Assembly: GCA_946566685.1 (NCBI GenBank)
Contig: CAMNXA010000001.1
Coordinates: forward strand, 124,001-188,000
DNA: 64,000 nt
DNA from: an uncultured Lachnospiraceae bacterium
Lineage (GTDB): Bacteria > Bacillota > Clostridia > Lachnospirales > Lachnospiraceae
Direction of reading: 5' to 3'
Both the position numbers and the translations under genes were made by a program. Shown in pieces: positions 1-9,494 of the stretch (the first letter of the stretch is position 1; each line of letters begins with the position of its first letter). The notes below the pieces were generated by a model. The model did not search any database, was not told the DNA's origin, and saw only the letters and a program-made list of their open reading frames with translations.

Positions 1-407
1 CTGCTGGCAAAGATACAGGTGACCAAAAAGAACAGGTAGAAAAGATAATAACTATTCGGTACAGCCTGATGTGATGCAGACTTAAAAAACTGCAAGCCAA
101 TTCCTTCCACAAGCGCAGACAGAATACAGGATATCACGATATTCTGTAACTCTGTCTCCCCCGCAAACGCCCAGAGACTGCTGTATAACCGGAACATATA
201 AAAAATAAACAATGTCAAGGCAATATTGATCGGCAAAAACATCTCTATCGGATGCAGAAAGTACTGCGGGATCGCATCCATATGGAACTCATACCGGGCC
301 ACTATCGCCAGATAACTCGACAGGACGATGCTGATGATATCATAGATAATCAGACAGGTCCATCTATAAAACAGTTTTACATTAAAAGGTTTTCGTGTCT
401 TTTTCAT
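1..407 (-). CDS. PglF/CapD-like nucleoside-diphosphate-sugar 4,6-dehydratase, N-terminal part (cut by window edge)
   Basis: Only the first 135 codons are inside the window. The visible part begins MKKTRKPFNVKLFYRW and holds about four hydrophobic segments, with the pattern of the membrane domain that precedes the SDR catalytic domain in the CapD/PglF/EpsC family (an ARYEF motif after the first helix, then FRLYSSLWAFAGETEL, close to the family's 'YRSLWRYA..REL'). These enzymes convert a UDP-sugar to the 4-keto-6-deoxy form. The NAD-binding and catalytic parts lie beyond the edge, so the family call rests on the membrane domain alone. The gene starts 16 bases after the stop of the preceding gene; an AGGA overlaps that stop codon and may serve as ribosome binding site. 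It belongs to the same transcription unit as the genes to its right. Confidence 0.7.
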   Translation of the reverse strand, partial: MKKTRKPFNVKLFYRWTCLIIYDIISIVLSSYLAIVARYEFHMDAIPQYFLHPIEMFLPINIALTLFIFYMFRLYSSLWAFAGETELQNIVISCILSALVEGIGLQFFKSASHQAVPNSYYLFYLFFLVTCIFAS

Positions 408-423
408 ATCCGCGTCCAGTTTC

Positions 424-2910
424 CTAAATTTCTTCTTTCCGTATATCAAATAACAATGGTGCCAGTGTCAAAAGCAGGCAGTACGCAATCGGACAGCATG
501 GATGGAAAATCCACTCCGCCAATCCGGCCACTGCAAACAGCACCAAAATCGCCAAAGGCAGCATGGCACACACCGTATCATCCTTTCTCCTTCGGTAGTA
601 GATGAACGCCTGTATCAACGTGCCCACACCTAACAGGATAAATACAATCCCCACATAAATCCCATGGTCATATGCCACCTGTAAATAAATATTGTGCGCA
701 TGTACCAGGAAATTACCATCAGCCTCCGTAATGCCCATTTCCTCATGTCCAAAAGCATTCAGATTATTGTAATACTGTCTGAATATATACAATCTGCCAT
801 TTGTATAGGATTCTTCCTCTTCCTCCTGTGCAGCCGCCGCCATATCATCAGACGATGCCAGAAGAATGGGCGGTTTCTCTTTCAGATACAATTCCTTATA
901 CACTGGCGCACTGTCAGCTGCGGAAAAGAACAGAAAAGCATTCAAACACTTTTCTTCCGGAATCCCCAGCACCTTCATCTGGAACACCTGTACAAAACGT
1001 TCTACCGTAATGTAGTAGTAGGAATCCATGTCCCTGCCGTGTATCAGTTCCGAAGGGATCTCCTCAATCTCAAGAGGTTCCGGCTCCGCTGTCACGGCAG
1101 GCAGCATACGCTGCGCCGTAAAAACGACCGGAAAACAAACAATCGCCGCCAGCGCCATCATCCCGATGCTCTGCACAAGCCGCTTCCACTTGTTTTCCAT
1201 GGTAAGACATGCCATCGGAATCATCACAACTGCGGTCACAAAAACTGCCAGATACCCGGTCCTGGAAAGTGAAAACACCAGATAAGCCACGGAAACCCCC
1301 AGCATGATCAGTTCCTTATAAGTGCCGGCAAACGAAGGATGCCTTCTATAGGCATCTAAGAATTTCACCAGCGCCGCACACACTACCAACGCCAGATATA
1401 CTGCCGAAATCGTCACCGTATGAAAGATAAACGGGTATCTGTAATAGCGGAAATACATATACGGCCTGTGCATCAGGCAGTAAATTACCATCACCCCGAA
1501 ATGAAGCAGGATACCATTACATATATTCTGCAACAATGCCGTTTTTTTATCCCAGGCCGCCATACGCAGATAATACAACCCAAAGGCACACACTAAATAA
1601 ATCGGCCATCCCCTGGTATTCCTGTAAATAATAATGAGCGCAAAGAAAAGCGCAACCAAACTCCCATACCATATGGATACTCTGCGAATTTTTCTGCCGA
1701 ACAGGATCCTGAGCGTGTTCAGAATCACAAAACCAGCAAGAACTCCCACCCAGGCCGTCAGCTGCACTGTCAGAATCTCCAGTTCTTCCGGCTCCTGCAA
1801 AACACTGACCGTACTCTGGTAATAATAATAACCGGCCACAGAAGCAACCGCAGCATAAATCAGGTTCACCAGATTGAAAAGTTCCTGGCGTGTATAAGTC
1901 ACGATCACCGCCAGCGCAAAGAATATGAGCATCTGCCTGTATGCCACCGTATGATGAATCTCATACAGACCATTCATGTAATTACAGCAGGCCCAGATAG
2001 CTCCCGCAAACATGGCCGACTGCAAATACCCCTGCCATCTTTCCTGCAACACAGCCACTAATGTCCTGTCCGTGGCACAGCCTGTCCTGTCATGGTTCAC
2101 CGCATAGAGGGCTGTCAGGACAGTAAACAGCACGCCCACTTCATAAAATACAATGGACACAATGTCATTGGTAAAGGTCATACAGGGCCCGATCAGAATA
2201 AACGCCGCCACACCAAGGAGGATGATGATCGGATTCAACACCGCCCGCATGGTACGCTCCACTGTCAGCAGCGTATTCTTCTCCGGATATTTACCATAAT
2301 ATCGGCCGGACAGATACGTTACCAGAACTGCCGCAAGAAGCATGAGCACGTCAATCGCAAACGTCTTCGCCTTGCGAAGGGGCATCACGTAATTATAGGA
2401 TGCGATCATACAATGCTCCGTATCCCCTATTTCGCTGTAAAAAAGCGGGCCAATATAGGGATTCTCCAAGGCCGCCGTGTCCGCATAGCCTACCCGAAAT
2501 TCCATCTCCATATTCTGAAGCAGGAAATAATATTCCTTCCCCACTTCCAGATCCAGATTAATCTGTACCGTACAATAACCTGGAACCTGCTCCATATCTT
2601 TGGTACTTATGACCTGCTGCATGATGATATTCATGGCCCCGTCATAGAGTACAAAGTTAAATTCCTTCCCAATCTCAGCACTGGTCAAAAATACATCGAT
2701 ACTCTGCAGCCTGTCAAACTGTGCGACAAACATCTGGTGTATCGCAGAGCCGCCTGAAACAGTCTCGGACTCCATCACCACCTGCTCATCACTCTTAGAC
2801 GACACAGTCTCCTTAACCAGCCGAAGCGGCCACAGGGCTAGCACTACACATATGACAATAATCCAGACCGTACCACAGACAGCCTGTCTTTTGTTGATAA
2901 CTCGATTCAT
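424..2910 (-). CDS. O-antigen ligase / polymerase-like (Wzy_C type) membrane protein
   Basis: The protein has 828 residues. A signal-anchor helix (about residues 11-30) is followed by an extracytoplasmic domain of roughly 150 residues, then a dozen or so membrane helices. Two stretches match the Wzy_C/WaaL family: FSLSRTGYLAVFVTAVV, and near the C-terminus VHAHNIYLQVAYDHGIYVG, where the H-N...Q...HG.G pattern is the ligase signature. Such proteins join polyprenyl-linked glycans to each other or to an acceptor on the outer face of the membrane. An acidic loop (AAAAQEEEEESY) precedes the HN motif. The N-terminal soluble domain makes it larger than typical WaaL (about 400 residues). AGGAG lies about 10 bases before the ATG. 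Whether it polymerises or ligates cannot be told from sequence. Confidence 0.75.
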   Translation of the reverse strand: MNRVINKRQAVCGTVWIIVICVVLALWPLRLVKETVSSKSDEQVVMESETVSGGSAIHQMFVAQFDRLQSIDVFLTSAEIGKEFNFVLYDGAMNIIMQQVISTKDMEQVPGYCTVQINLDLEVGKEYYFLLQNMEMEFRVGYADTAALENPYIGPLFYSEIGDTEHCMIASYNYVMPLRKAKTFAIDVLMLLAAVLVTYLSGRYYGKYPEKNTLLTVERTMRAVLNPIIILLGVAAFILIGPCMTFTNDIVSIVFYEVGVLFTVLTALYAVNHDRTGCATDRTLVAVLQERWQGYLQSAMFAGAIWACCNYMNGLYEIHHTVAYRQMLIFFALAVIVTYTRQELFNLVNLIYAAVASVAGYYYYQSTVSVLQEPEELEILTVQLTAWVGVLAGFVILNTLRILFGRKIRRVSIWYGSLVALFFALIIIYRNTRGWPIYLVCAFGLYYLRMAAWDKKTALLQNICNGILLHFGVMVIYCLMHRPYMYFRYYRYPFIFHTVTISAVYLALVVCAALVKFLDAYRRHPSFAGTYKELIMLGVSVAYLVFSLSRTGYLAVFVTAVVMIPMACLTMENKWKRLVQSIGMMALAAIVCFPVVFTAQRMLPAVTAEPEPLEIEEIPSELIHGRDMDSYYYITVERFVQVFQMKVLGIPEEKCLNAFLFFSAADSAPVYKELYLKEKPPILLASSDDMAAAAQEEEEESYTNGRLYIFRQYYNNLNAFGHEEMGITEADGNFLVHAHNIYLQVAYDHGIYVGIVFILLGVGTLIQAFIYYRRRKDDTVCAMLPLAILVLFAVAGLAEWIFHPCCPIAYCLLLTLAPLLFDIRKEEI

Positions 2911-3001
2911 AATCTATAATCTCCTATCGGCTGCAATCAACCGCTTCGACCCATTGGCTCAGGTCATAACAAACTGCCCTGACATGGATGATCCTTACGC
3001 C

Positions 3002-3036
3002 AAAGCAATCATGGATTAGTATATCACGATTGCTTT
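3002..3036 (+). terminator. Hairpin with plus-strand T tract, between two minus-strand genes
   Basis: AAAGCAATC (3002-3010) pairs with GATTGCTTT (3028-3036), and nine T residues run on the plus strand. It looks like an intrinsic terminator for plus-strand (antisense) transcription. On the minus strand, the direction of the flanking genes, only three T residues follow the stem, so termination there would be weak. Confidence 0.4.
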
Positions 3037-3046
3037 TTTTTTACAA

Positions 3047-4855
3047 CTAAGGGCTGTCAGACAGCGGCTCCACCATCATTGCCCCCAGAAGCGGCAGACC
3101 GAACCAGAATATCAGCACATATCTGGGCAGATAAGTCGGCCCCAGAATCACCGTCAGCCACACAGCCAAAATCATAAAGAACGGCAATAACACCTGATAT
3201 CTTCTTTTATATAGAAAATACACAAAACAAAACGCATACAGCCAGAACATCCCGCCCATGGAAAACAGCATGGACAGTAACGGCACTTTTTCTTTCCAGA
3301 GTTCCAGCGACAGTCTGCGGTAGATCTCGTCAAGCCATGGGATCTTGCTCTCCCTGGCGCCCGGCTGCTCCACCTCATAGCCAAAATAGGAACTGTCCTC
3401 ATAAGTAAAGGTAAATACCGAGTTACCCTGATAGACATTGACTACTGCATCCGGGTACCAATAACCATAGGACGTCATCCACCAGGCATTCAGATAAGAC
3501 AACGGTTTTCTTAAGCCAATCTTTATCCACAGCCATGCATATTTAGACTTGTCCTTTTGAAAAGCAGTGTTTTCAAAACGCACCTTGACCGGGTCAGAAA
3601 GTCTTGCATTATACATTCTGAGCGCTTCTTCCGGCAAAATCTCATGCAGTGTCTTCGTATCCTCCTCATCAAACACTTCCGGCGTGTATTTGTATGTCCT
3701 GGCCAGCTGCTGGATCGGCACTGTCAGGATCTCCTGATTCTCACTGTCATCCGCATGCAGCACTGCTTTCAGTCCGGCATTGACAAGAAGACACCCCGCC
3801 ACCGCACAGACCACGCACAGACACAACCTGATACGATGATGCTTCATCCACAGAAGAAGGACAGGGAACATCAGAATAAAGGCATACAATCCATTGTTGC
3901 GAAACAGCATCATCCCTGCCGCACTTATCACCAGAAGCGCCTGCCATATTTTGGATGCAAAAAACATCTCCTCCTGCAATCCCATCTGCAACATGCAGAT
4001 CAGAAGGAGAAGAAGCGCCGCGCTAAACAGGGCATCTTTTGCTGAACACAGGGAAAACATGACGATCACTGGAAAAAGGGCAAAGTAAAATACGCCGGCA
4101 AAATAAACTGCCCGCGATACCTTTTTCCTGCGAAGATAGGACAACAGAAAAGCAAAACAGCCGGCCACACACAGCATCTGTACCACAACATAACACGCAA
4201 TCCCCATGTTGTAGGAGCCAAGCGCCTTGTGTACCGCGCAGATGATACCGCCCAGCATCAGCACATGGACCAGCGGGTGGTGGGTAGAAAACATCCTGGT
4301 CGCCACCTGCACATATTCATCCTGGGCATCGTACACAAAAAATCCCGGATACACCGCCAGAAAGACCGGTATCCAGCACAGCATGATAAAGATAAAAGAA
4401 AGAATATCCGTCCTCTTTTCCCGAAGCTGCAAAGGCCATCTGATCTTTTCCCCGGAAGGCCTCTGCGCCCTTCTTGCAAGCCACTGATCCCAAACATCCC
4501 ATAGGCTCCGAACCAGCACCGCAAAATACACCGTCAGTACCGGCATGGATATCCAAAGCCTGATATCCTTGAAATCCACATTTTCCATGCGATCCAGCCG
4601 CACGCCAAAGAGCATCGCCGCCGTAAAAAGCAGGGCGAATAGCAGGGCAATCCTCCACCCTCTCCGCTCCTGAATATCCACGCTCCCCAAAGAACGCTTC
4701 AACGTATAGAAAGAAAGCCCCCACAAAAGTACTGCAAAGATACTGTTCGTAAAAGTCAGACTGTTCTCCCCACTGTTCAAGATCTGGGGAAAACACAGTG
4801 TTGCCGCCGTTGCCAGAATAAGCGCGGCGGCATTTATCCGTTTGCTGTTATTCAT
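3047..4855 (-). CDS. DUF6020-like polytopic membrane protein, putative GT-C glycosyltransferase
   Basis: About 602 residues with 12 or more hydrophobic helices. The segment VYPGFFVYDAQDEYVQV followed by FSTHHPLVHVLMLG resembles the DUF6020 family seen next to polysaccharide genes of Clostridia. An acidic motif in the first long external loop plus a polytopic body is typical of polyprenyl-phosphate-sugar-dependent GT-C enzymes, so a transfer reaction on the outer membrane face is inferred, not shown. The frame is open from a GTG at 4876, but ATG at 4855 has GGGAG four bases upstream and overlaps the stop of the preceding GT2 gene by eight bases; ATG at 4870 is the alternative. The overlap suggests coupling to the GT2 gene, which may supply its lipid-linked sugar donor. 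Confidence 0.6.
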   Translation of the reverse strand: MNNSKRINAAALILATAATLCFPQILNSGENSLTFTNSIFAVLLWGLSFYTLKRSLGSVDIQERRGWRIALLFALLFTAAMLFGVRLDRMENVDFKDIRLWISMPVLTVYFAVLVRSLWDVWDQWLARRAQRPSGEKIRWPLQLREKRTDILSFIFIMLCWIPVFLAVYPGFFVYDAQDEYVQVATRMFSTHHPLVHVLMLGGIICAVHKALGSYNMGIACYVVVQMLCVAGCFAFLLSYLRRKKVSRAVYFAGVFYFALFPVIVMFSLCSAKDALFSAALLLLLICMLQMGLQEEMFFASKIWQALLVISAAGMMLFRNNGLYAFILMFPVLLLWMKHHRIRLCLCVVCAVAGCLLVNAGLKAVLHADDSENQEILTVPIQQLARTYKYTPEVFDEEDTKTLHEILPEEALRMYNARLSDPVKVRFENTAFQKDKSKYAWLWIKIGLRKPLSYLNAWWMTSYGYWYPDAVVNVYQGNSVFTFTYEDSSYFGYEVEQPGARESKIPWLDEIYRRLSLELWKEKVPLLSMLFSMGGMFWLYAFCFVYFLYKRRYQVLLPFFMILAVWLTVILGPTYLPRYVLIFWFGLPLLGAMMVEPLSDSP

Positions 4856-5792
4856 GATTCTCCCGTTCATCGACACACTCTCTGATCACATACTGCGGGG
4901 AATTATTCATGGAAATATAGATCCTTCCCAGATATTCTCCGATGATTCCCAGCATCAGCAGAATAATCCCGCAAAAAAACACCAGCGCCGCCATCAGGGC
5001 GCTGAACCCCATTGGTATATCCGGCATTATCAGCTTCTTGATAATTGTATAGATCCCATACAGGAATCCGCCGCAGGCAGAAACGACACCGATCACCGTG
5101 GCAATCCGCAGCGGCTTGACGCTGAACGCCGTAAAGCCATTAAACCACAACCCCAGCAGCTTCCCCAGCGTATATCCGGAAGTCCCGCTCATCCGCTCCC
5201 TGTGCGTCACATCCACATTGACAATGTTCTTGGTCGCCCTGAGAACCAGCCCGATCACATAGGGATACGGATTCTCATAACGCAAGATTTCATCTACCAC
5301 AAACCGCTTTACAGCAAAGTAACTTGATATATATAGTTCCTTGGGCTTACCCAGCATCACGCGCGTCATCCGCTCGTTGACCTTGCTGCCCAGATTACGA
5401 AATCCTGAGTGCTGCTTATGGGTATACCTGGCATACACCGCATCCGCCCCCGCCTCAATCCCCGCAAGCAGTTTGCCCGCTTCATCCGCCGGCGTCTGCC
5501 CGTCATCGTCCAGGCATACCACAATCTCGCCTTTCGCGCGGGCAAAGCCTGCCATCAGGGCCGCATGCTGGCCGAAGTTTCTGGCCAGATTCACCCCGCA
5601 GATATTTTTGTGCTGTTCACAAAGCCGCCTTATCGTTTCAAAAGTATCATCCGGCGAAGCATCATTGACCAGAATGATCTCATGGTCGTACTGAGACATA
5701 GTCCCCATGGTCTTATTAATTTCTTCCACTACCTTGCCGATCGTCTGCTCCGACCGGTAACAGGGTATCACAAAACTGACAAGCTTACTCAT
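4848..5792 (-). CDS. GT2 glycosyltransferase, GtrB/ArnC/DPM type with C-terminal membrane helices
   Basis: The protein has 314 residues from ATG 5792. The GT-A domain begins KLVSFVIPCYRSEQTIGKVV, with the nucleotide/metal region VNDASPDDT and CLDDDGQTP, and HKQHSGFRNLGSKV in the acceptor part. Two helices at about residues 225-300 (ATVIGVVSACGGFLYG and LVFFCGIILLMLGIIGEYLG) are standard for GtrB/ArnC enzymes, which load a sugar onto undecaprenyl phosphate at the cytoplasmic face. The frame extends to GTG 5828, but ATG 5792 has GGAGG upstream, though 15 bases away. It overlaps the downstream GT-C-like gene, consistent with a donor-synthase plus transferase pair. Confidence 0.85.
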   Translation of the reverse strand: MSKLVSFVIPCYRSEQTIGKVVEEINKTMGTMSQYDHEIILVNDASPDDTFETIRRLCEQHKNICGVNLARNFGQHAALMAGFARAKGEIVVCLDDDGQTPADEAGKLLAGIEAGADAVYARYTHKQHSGFRNLGSKVNERMTRVMLGKPKELYISSYFAVKRFVVDEILRYENPYPYVIGLVLRATKNIVNVDVTHRERMSGTSGYTLGKLLGLWFNGFTAFSVKPLRIATVIGVVSACGGFLYGIYTIIKKLIMPDIPMGFSALMAALVFFCGIILLMLGIIGEYLGRIYISMNNSPQYVIRECVDERENHE

Positions 5793-5833
5793 GTTATCTT
5801 CTTTGCTCCTCCAATACGACTCTGTCACAACCT

Positions 5834-6367
5834 TTAATTCTTAACCTTTGTGACACGCCAGGTCTCACGGTCGATCTCCATAAAGAAAACCTGCCGTTCC
5901 CCCTGTTCCAGCAAAACCGTATCCTGTTTATTGCCGATCATCTGAAAACCCGCATTCTCATAGCTTTTACGGGCACCCACATTTCCTTCCACAAACCGCA
6001 GATACACCCTTTTAAGCCCTAATGTCTCAAAAGCATATGCCAGGGCAAGCCTTGCTGTCTGGGAACCATAACCGCAGCCCAGGGCATCTTCCTCTCCGAT
6101 AAAAATACCGTACTCCGCAGTCTGCGCTTCTCTGTCAATATCCCGGAAATAGACACTGCCGATCTCCCTGCCGTCTGCCAGGCAGATAATGAACTGCACC
6201 ACATGGCCGGGCTTCACCTGCTCCTCAATCCACCTAAGATGCCCCTCCCTGGTGAAAGGCTTCTGATATATGAAATTATGTCTTACAAAATCTTTATTGC
6301 GCCAGGCAACGATCTTCGATGTATCGTCCGCCGTCATCAGCCGCAGATGTACGCTCTGTCCATTCAT
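5834..6367 (-). CDS. GNAT-family N-acetyltransferase, candidate amino-sugar acetyltransferase (WecD- or PseH-like role)
   Basis: The protein has 177 residues and is a single GNAT domain. It starts with RLMTADDTSKIVAWRN and REGHLRWIEEQ, as in sugar-nucleotide acetyltransferases, and carries the acetyl-CoA loop GCGYGSQTARLALAYAF and the motif B region NVGARKSYENAGF. It lies one gene from a WecE-like aminotransferase, so acetylation of a 4-amino-4,6-dideoxy-sugar nucleotide is the natural guess. It is also the only GNAT in the window and therefore the best candidate for the missing PseH step of the pseudaminic acid module 40 kb away. The sequence alone does not decide between these two roles. 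Its ATG directly follows the TAA of the upstream gene. Confidence 0.75.
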   Translation of the reverse strand: MNGQSVHLRLMTADDTSKIVAWRNKDFVRHNFIYQKPFTREGHLRWIEEQVKPGHVVQFIICLADGREIGSVYFRDIDREAQTAEYGIFIGEEDALGCGYGSQTARLALAYAFETLGLKRVYLRFVEGNVGARKSYENAGFQMIGNKQDTVLLEQGERQVFFMEIDRETWRVTKVKN

Positions 6368-8155
6368 TTATTTTACCCTGTTTATCTGATAAACACCATA
6401 GTTCTCATTCACTCTGTCACTTTCCTGCACGTTCACAACAATCCCCTTGGATGCATAATACGAGGTAATCCAGTCCAGTCCCTGTTCCAGAACCTCTCTG
6501 TCGGAAATGATCAGACGGACATTATCCTTCTCAAGAAGCGCCGTATCCGCTCCTTTCACATCATAACGCGCAAGTTTCTCCCTGTAAAGCGGACTTTTGG
6601 ACATCCAGCCGCCCAGAATATCGTAGTTGGCATAGGTGTTGGCATCCCCCGCAAACATTTTCTGGGAAAAGGACACGGTAGAATAAACATCCTCAAAATA
6701 AAAATTGTCCCCTCGTTCCCTGCAATATTCGTCTATGGCATACCAGTCCTGATTCACCTGTGCGCGCACCTTTTGATCAGCCGCCACCCGCTCTATGCCT
6801 GGGACGATACGCCCCGCCATCATCACAGTGACAAGAATCACCATGAGATGAAGCAGCCCCTTTCTGTGCCGGACAGCAGGAAGATACCGGATAAACATTG
6901 CCGCAAGCAAAACAAATTCCACCAGATACAGCGAATGTGTAATCCGTTCCGGATCCCGTCCCCGTATCAGGATAAACATCCAGACAGCGCTTCGCATCAC
7001 TGCCAGCAAAAGAAGCTGCCATAGAAAAGCAAGGCCGCCATATCCCCTCTTACGGCTTTCCCTACTGTCTGTCCGTATGGATAAAACGCCTGCCAGGAAT
7101 ACCGCTGCATAGCCCCATATCACCAGCAGATTATAAGGCGCATCACCACCATGAAACGTCCGATAAATATATGATTGAAGGCTCTTCTTTAAAAGAGCGC
7201 CAAAGTCCCTTGTCCCGCCCACAGACACCTTTGCGTACTCTGCAATCCGCTCCAGCATCTGCGTGTCAATACCATCATCCAGTCCAAAATTATAATTGTA
7301 AAGCAGCGTCTGTTGCGCCCCGGAAACTCCAAGTGCAGACAGATCCTCCCTGTATGCATCCTCCGTCACCACTTCCGGATAAAAATCATAGACAGTCGTC
7401 CTGGCATCAAAAAAGTCCCGGAACTCCTTCCAGCCGCTGCTTCCATAAGCTATAAAATCTGCACCCAGGGACAATATCATCCCTGCCAGCATGATCCCCA
7501 GAACCGCGCCGTACTTTTTCCAGTTCTCCCGCGTAAAAATATGTTCTTCCGCCGACCAGCGCACCATCCCCGCCAGACCGATAAAGGGAAAGGTCAAAAG
7601 CAGCATTTCCGTGCGCAGCTGATAGGCCAGAACAACCAGCGCCATGGATGGAATATTTTGGACGATAAACCGCCGCGTGCTTAGTCCCTGCGGCGTTGTC
7701 AGGAACAGAAAAACTGCCGTTGCAGACATAATGGCACAGGTAATCGTATACTGGACATTCACCAGATGTTGCAGACATACCGCCCAGAAAAACACTGACA
7801 GACAAAACAGCATTCCCAGTTTACCAGACTTTTTCTCGACCAGACTGCAAAGCCGCACCCCTACCAGATAAAAACAGCCAAACTGACACAGACACAAAAA
7901 CAGACCGTACCAGGGAATCGCCCGGCACAGCCTGTAGCCCAGACTGATCAAGCCCCCTAAAACATAAAGCGTCTGCATATTATGTCCGTCCGGCACGCCA
8001 CTGTAGACACCTGCCATAACATCTTTCATCATCATGTCATCGTTTAAATCATAATAGACATCAAAGCAGATTCCCAGCAGTATCACATTGCATATCACAA
8101 CGATCCCCGCCAATATGCCGTTCTCATATTTCCTGTATAACCCTTGTAACGTCAT
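6368..8155 (-). CDS. Polytopic membrane protein, GT-C-like, function unknown
   Basis: The protein has 595 residues, about ten predicted helices and a C-terminal external domain of roughly 150 residues (from about residue 440). An acidic cluster after the first helix (FDVYYDLNDDMMMKDVMAG) resembles the catalytic loop position of GT-C transferases, but no diagnostic motif is complete. It lies between the WecE-like aminotransferase and the GNAT, with no gap to the GNAT, so it may use or polymerise the same amino-sugar. Not recognised beyond this. AGGAG is 12 bases before the ATG. Confidence 0.5.
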   Translation of the reverse strand: MTLQGLYRKYENGILAGIVVICNVILLGICFDVYYDLNDDMMMKDVMAGVYSGVPDGHNMQTLYVLGGLISLGYRLCRAIPWYGLFLCLCQFGCFYLVGVRLCSLVEKKSGKLGMLFCLSVFFWAVCLQHLVNVQYTITCAIMSATAVFLFLTTPQGLSTRRFIVQNIPSMALVVLAYQLRTEMLLLTFPFIGLAGMVRWSAEEHIFTRENWKKYGAVLGIMLAGMILSLGADFIAYGSSGWKEFRDFFDARTTVYDFYPEVVTEDAYREDLSALGVSGAQQTLLYNYNFGLDDGIDTQMLERIAEYAKVSVGGTRDFGALLKKSLQSYIYRTFHGGDAPYNLLVIWGYAAVFLAGVLSIRTDSRESRKRGYGGLAFLWQLLLLAVMRSAVWMFILIRGRDPERITHSLYLVEFVLLAAMFIRYLPAVRHRKGLLHLMVILVTVMMAGRIVPGIERVAADQKVRAQVNQDWYAIDEYCRERGDNFYFEDVYSTVSFSQKMFAGDANTYANYDILGGWMSKSPLYREKLARYDVKGADTALLEKDNVRLIISDREVLEQGLDWITSYYASKGIVVNVQESDRVNENYGVYQINRVK

Positions 8156-8179
8156 GGGACGTATGTGCTCCTGTTCTTA

Positions 8180-9307
8180 TTAGGTATAAAAAGCCTTTAC
8201 CTGATCCGTGATATATTGCACCTGATCCGCCGTCAGCTTATAAAACATCGGCAGACGCAAAATCCGTTCACTCTCCTTCGTTGTATAACGATCCTCCCCG
8301 TGGAACCTGCCATACTTCATGCCCGCAGGCGCAGAGTGTAACGGCACATAATGGAAGACAGAAAGAATGTCCTTTTCCTTCAGATAAGCGATCAGCCGGC
8401 TGCGCTCCTCCATGTCCTTTGTCTTAATATAGAACATGTGGGCATTGTGGGTACAATAGGATGGAACATAAGGCAGTTCAATCCTGCCTGCCTTCGCAAG
8501 CGGCGTAAGCTGCTCCCAGTATTCCTGCCAGCGGTCGAGCCTGGCCTGTGTAATCTCCTTGGCCAGTTCCAGCTGGGCATAGAGATAGGCCGCATTCATA
8601 TCACTTGGCAGATAGGAAGAGCCATAATTCTGCCAGCGGTACTTGTCCACCTGCCCACGGAAATACTGGCTCCTGTCCGTGCCCTTTTCCCGGAAAATTT
8701 CCGCATCAACAATATCCTGCTCATCCCGGATCAGGAGCGCACCACCCTCACCCATGCTGAAATTCTTCGTCTCATGAAAACTAAAGCATCCAAACTCACC
8801 AAAAGTGCCCAGCGCCTTCCCCTTATAATCTGCCATGATACCCTGCGCCGCATCCTCCACCACTTTCAGATGATGTCGCGCCGCGATATCCATAATAGTA
8901 TCCATCTCGCAGCCTACACCCGCATAGTGAACCGGCGCGATCGCTTTCGTCCGCTCCGTAATGGCATCCTCGATCAGCGCCTCATCTATATTCATGGTAT
9001 CCGGCCTGATATCTACAAAGACAGCAGTCGCTCCCCGCAGCACAAAGGCATTGGCTGTAGACACAAAGGTATAGGACGGCATGATGACCTCATCCCCGGG
9101 CTTAATGTCAAGAAGCAGCGCTGCCAGTTCCGTTGCATGGGTACAGGACGTGGTAAGCAGACATTTGGTCGTGCCTGTCTGCGCTTCGATCCACTCACTG
9201 CACTTTTTGGTAAAGGGCCCGTCACCGCAGATCTTCTCATTTTCCACGGCTTGTTTGATGTATTCGAATTCTTTTCCCGTATAGGGTGGTACATTAAAAT
9301 TGATCAT
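8180..9307 (-). CDS. wecE: dTDP-4-amino-4,6-dideoxygalactose transaminase (WecE/RffA-like), DegT/DnrJ/EryC1 family
   Basis: The protein has 375 residues, the usual WecE length. It begins INFNVPPYTGKEFEYI, and the PLP region FSFHETKNFSMGEGG contains the Schiff-base lysine (K181) with the HETKN context of the WecE subfamily; EDAAQGI supplies the PLP-contacting acidic and glutamine residues. WecE converts dTDP-4-keto-6-deoxyglucose to dTDP-Fuc4N using glutamate. No rmlA/rmlB genes for the dTDP-sugar precursor are present here, so that supply must come from elsewhere. GGAG lies five bases before ATG 9307, and a promoter-like sequence lies at 9392-9421, so this gene may head a sub-operon. Confidence 0.85.
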   Translation of the reverse strand: MINFNVPPYTGKEFEYIKQAVENEKICGDGPFTKKCSEWIEAQTGTTKCLLTTSCTHATELAALLLDIKPGDEVIMPSYTFVSTANAFVLRGATAVFVDIRPDTMNIDEALIEDAITERTKAIAPVHYAGVGCEMDTIMDIAARHHLKVVEDAAQGIMADYKGKALGTFGEFGCFSFHETKNFSMGEGGALLIRDEQDIVDAEIFREKGTDRSQYFRGQVDKYRWQNYGSSYLPSDMNAAYLYAQLELAKEITQARLDRWQEYWEQLTPLAKAGRIELPYVPSYCTHNAHMFYIKTKDMEERSRLIAYLKEKDILSVFHYVPLHSAPAGMKYGRFHGEDRYTTKESERILRLPMFYKLTADQVQYITDQVKAFYT

Positions 9308-9391
9308 GGTTTCTCCATTTCTGTGTCTTGTATATCATACTCCCACTACTGTTGAATCTGCATCTGCGCACTGCTCATTGCTTTCGCGTAC

Positions 9392-9421
9392 ATTGTATCA
9401 CAGGAATTGATTGTTTCGCAA
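9392..9421 (-). promoter_or_regulatory. Putative sigma-A promoter upstream of the wecE-like gene
   Basis: On the minus strand TTGCGA (9416-9421) is separated by 18 bases from TACAAT (9392-9397), about 85 bases before the wecE start. It lies in a 187-base gap (9308-9494) that holds no gene. The -35 element is imperfect, so this is tentative. Confidence 0.35.
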
Positions 9422-9494
9422 GGTTCAGGCATTCCACTCCTACAAGTATTATCCCAATAAGAGTTGCCAACAAGCCTATCTTCTGCAAAACTGC

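Noticed and set aside
2092-2757. Plus-strand open frame of 221 codons
   Set aside because: Antisense to a well-supported O-antigen-ligase-like gene, rich in His/Arg/Cys as expected for an antisense shadow.
4855-5828. Upstream GTG starts for the genes at 3047 and 4848
   Set aside because: ATG codons with better-placed ribosome binding sequences and family-typical N-termini lie a few codons downstream.
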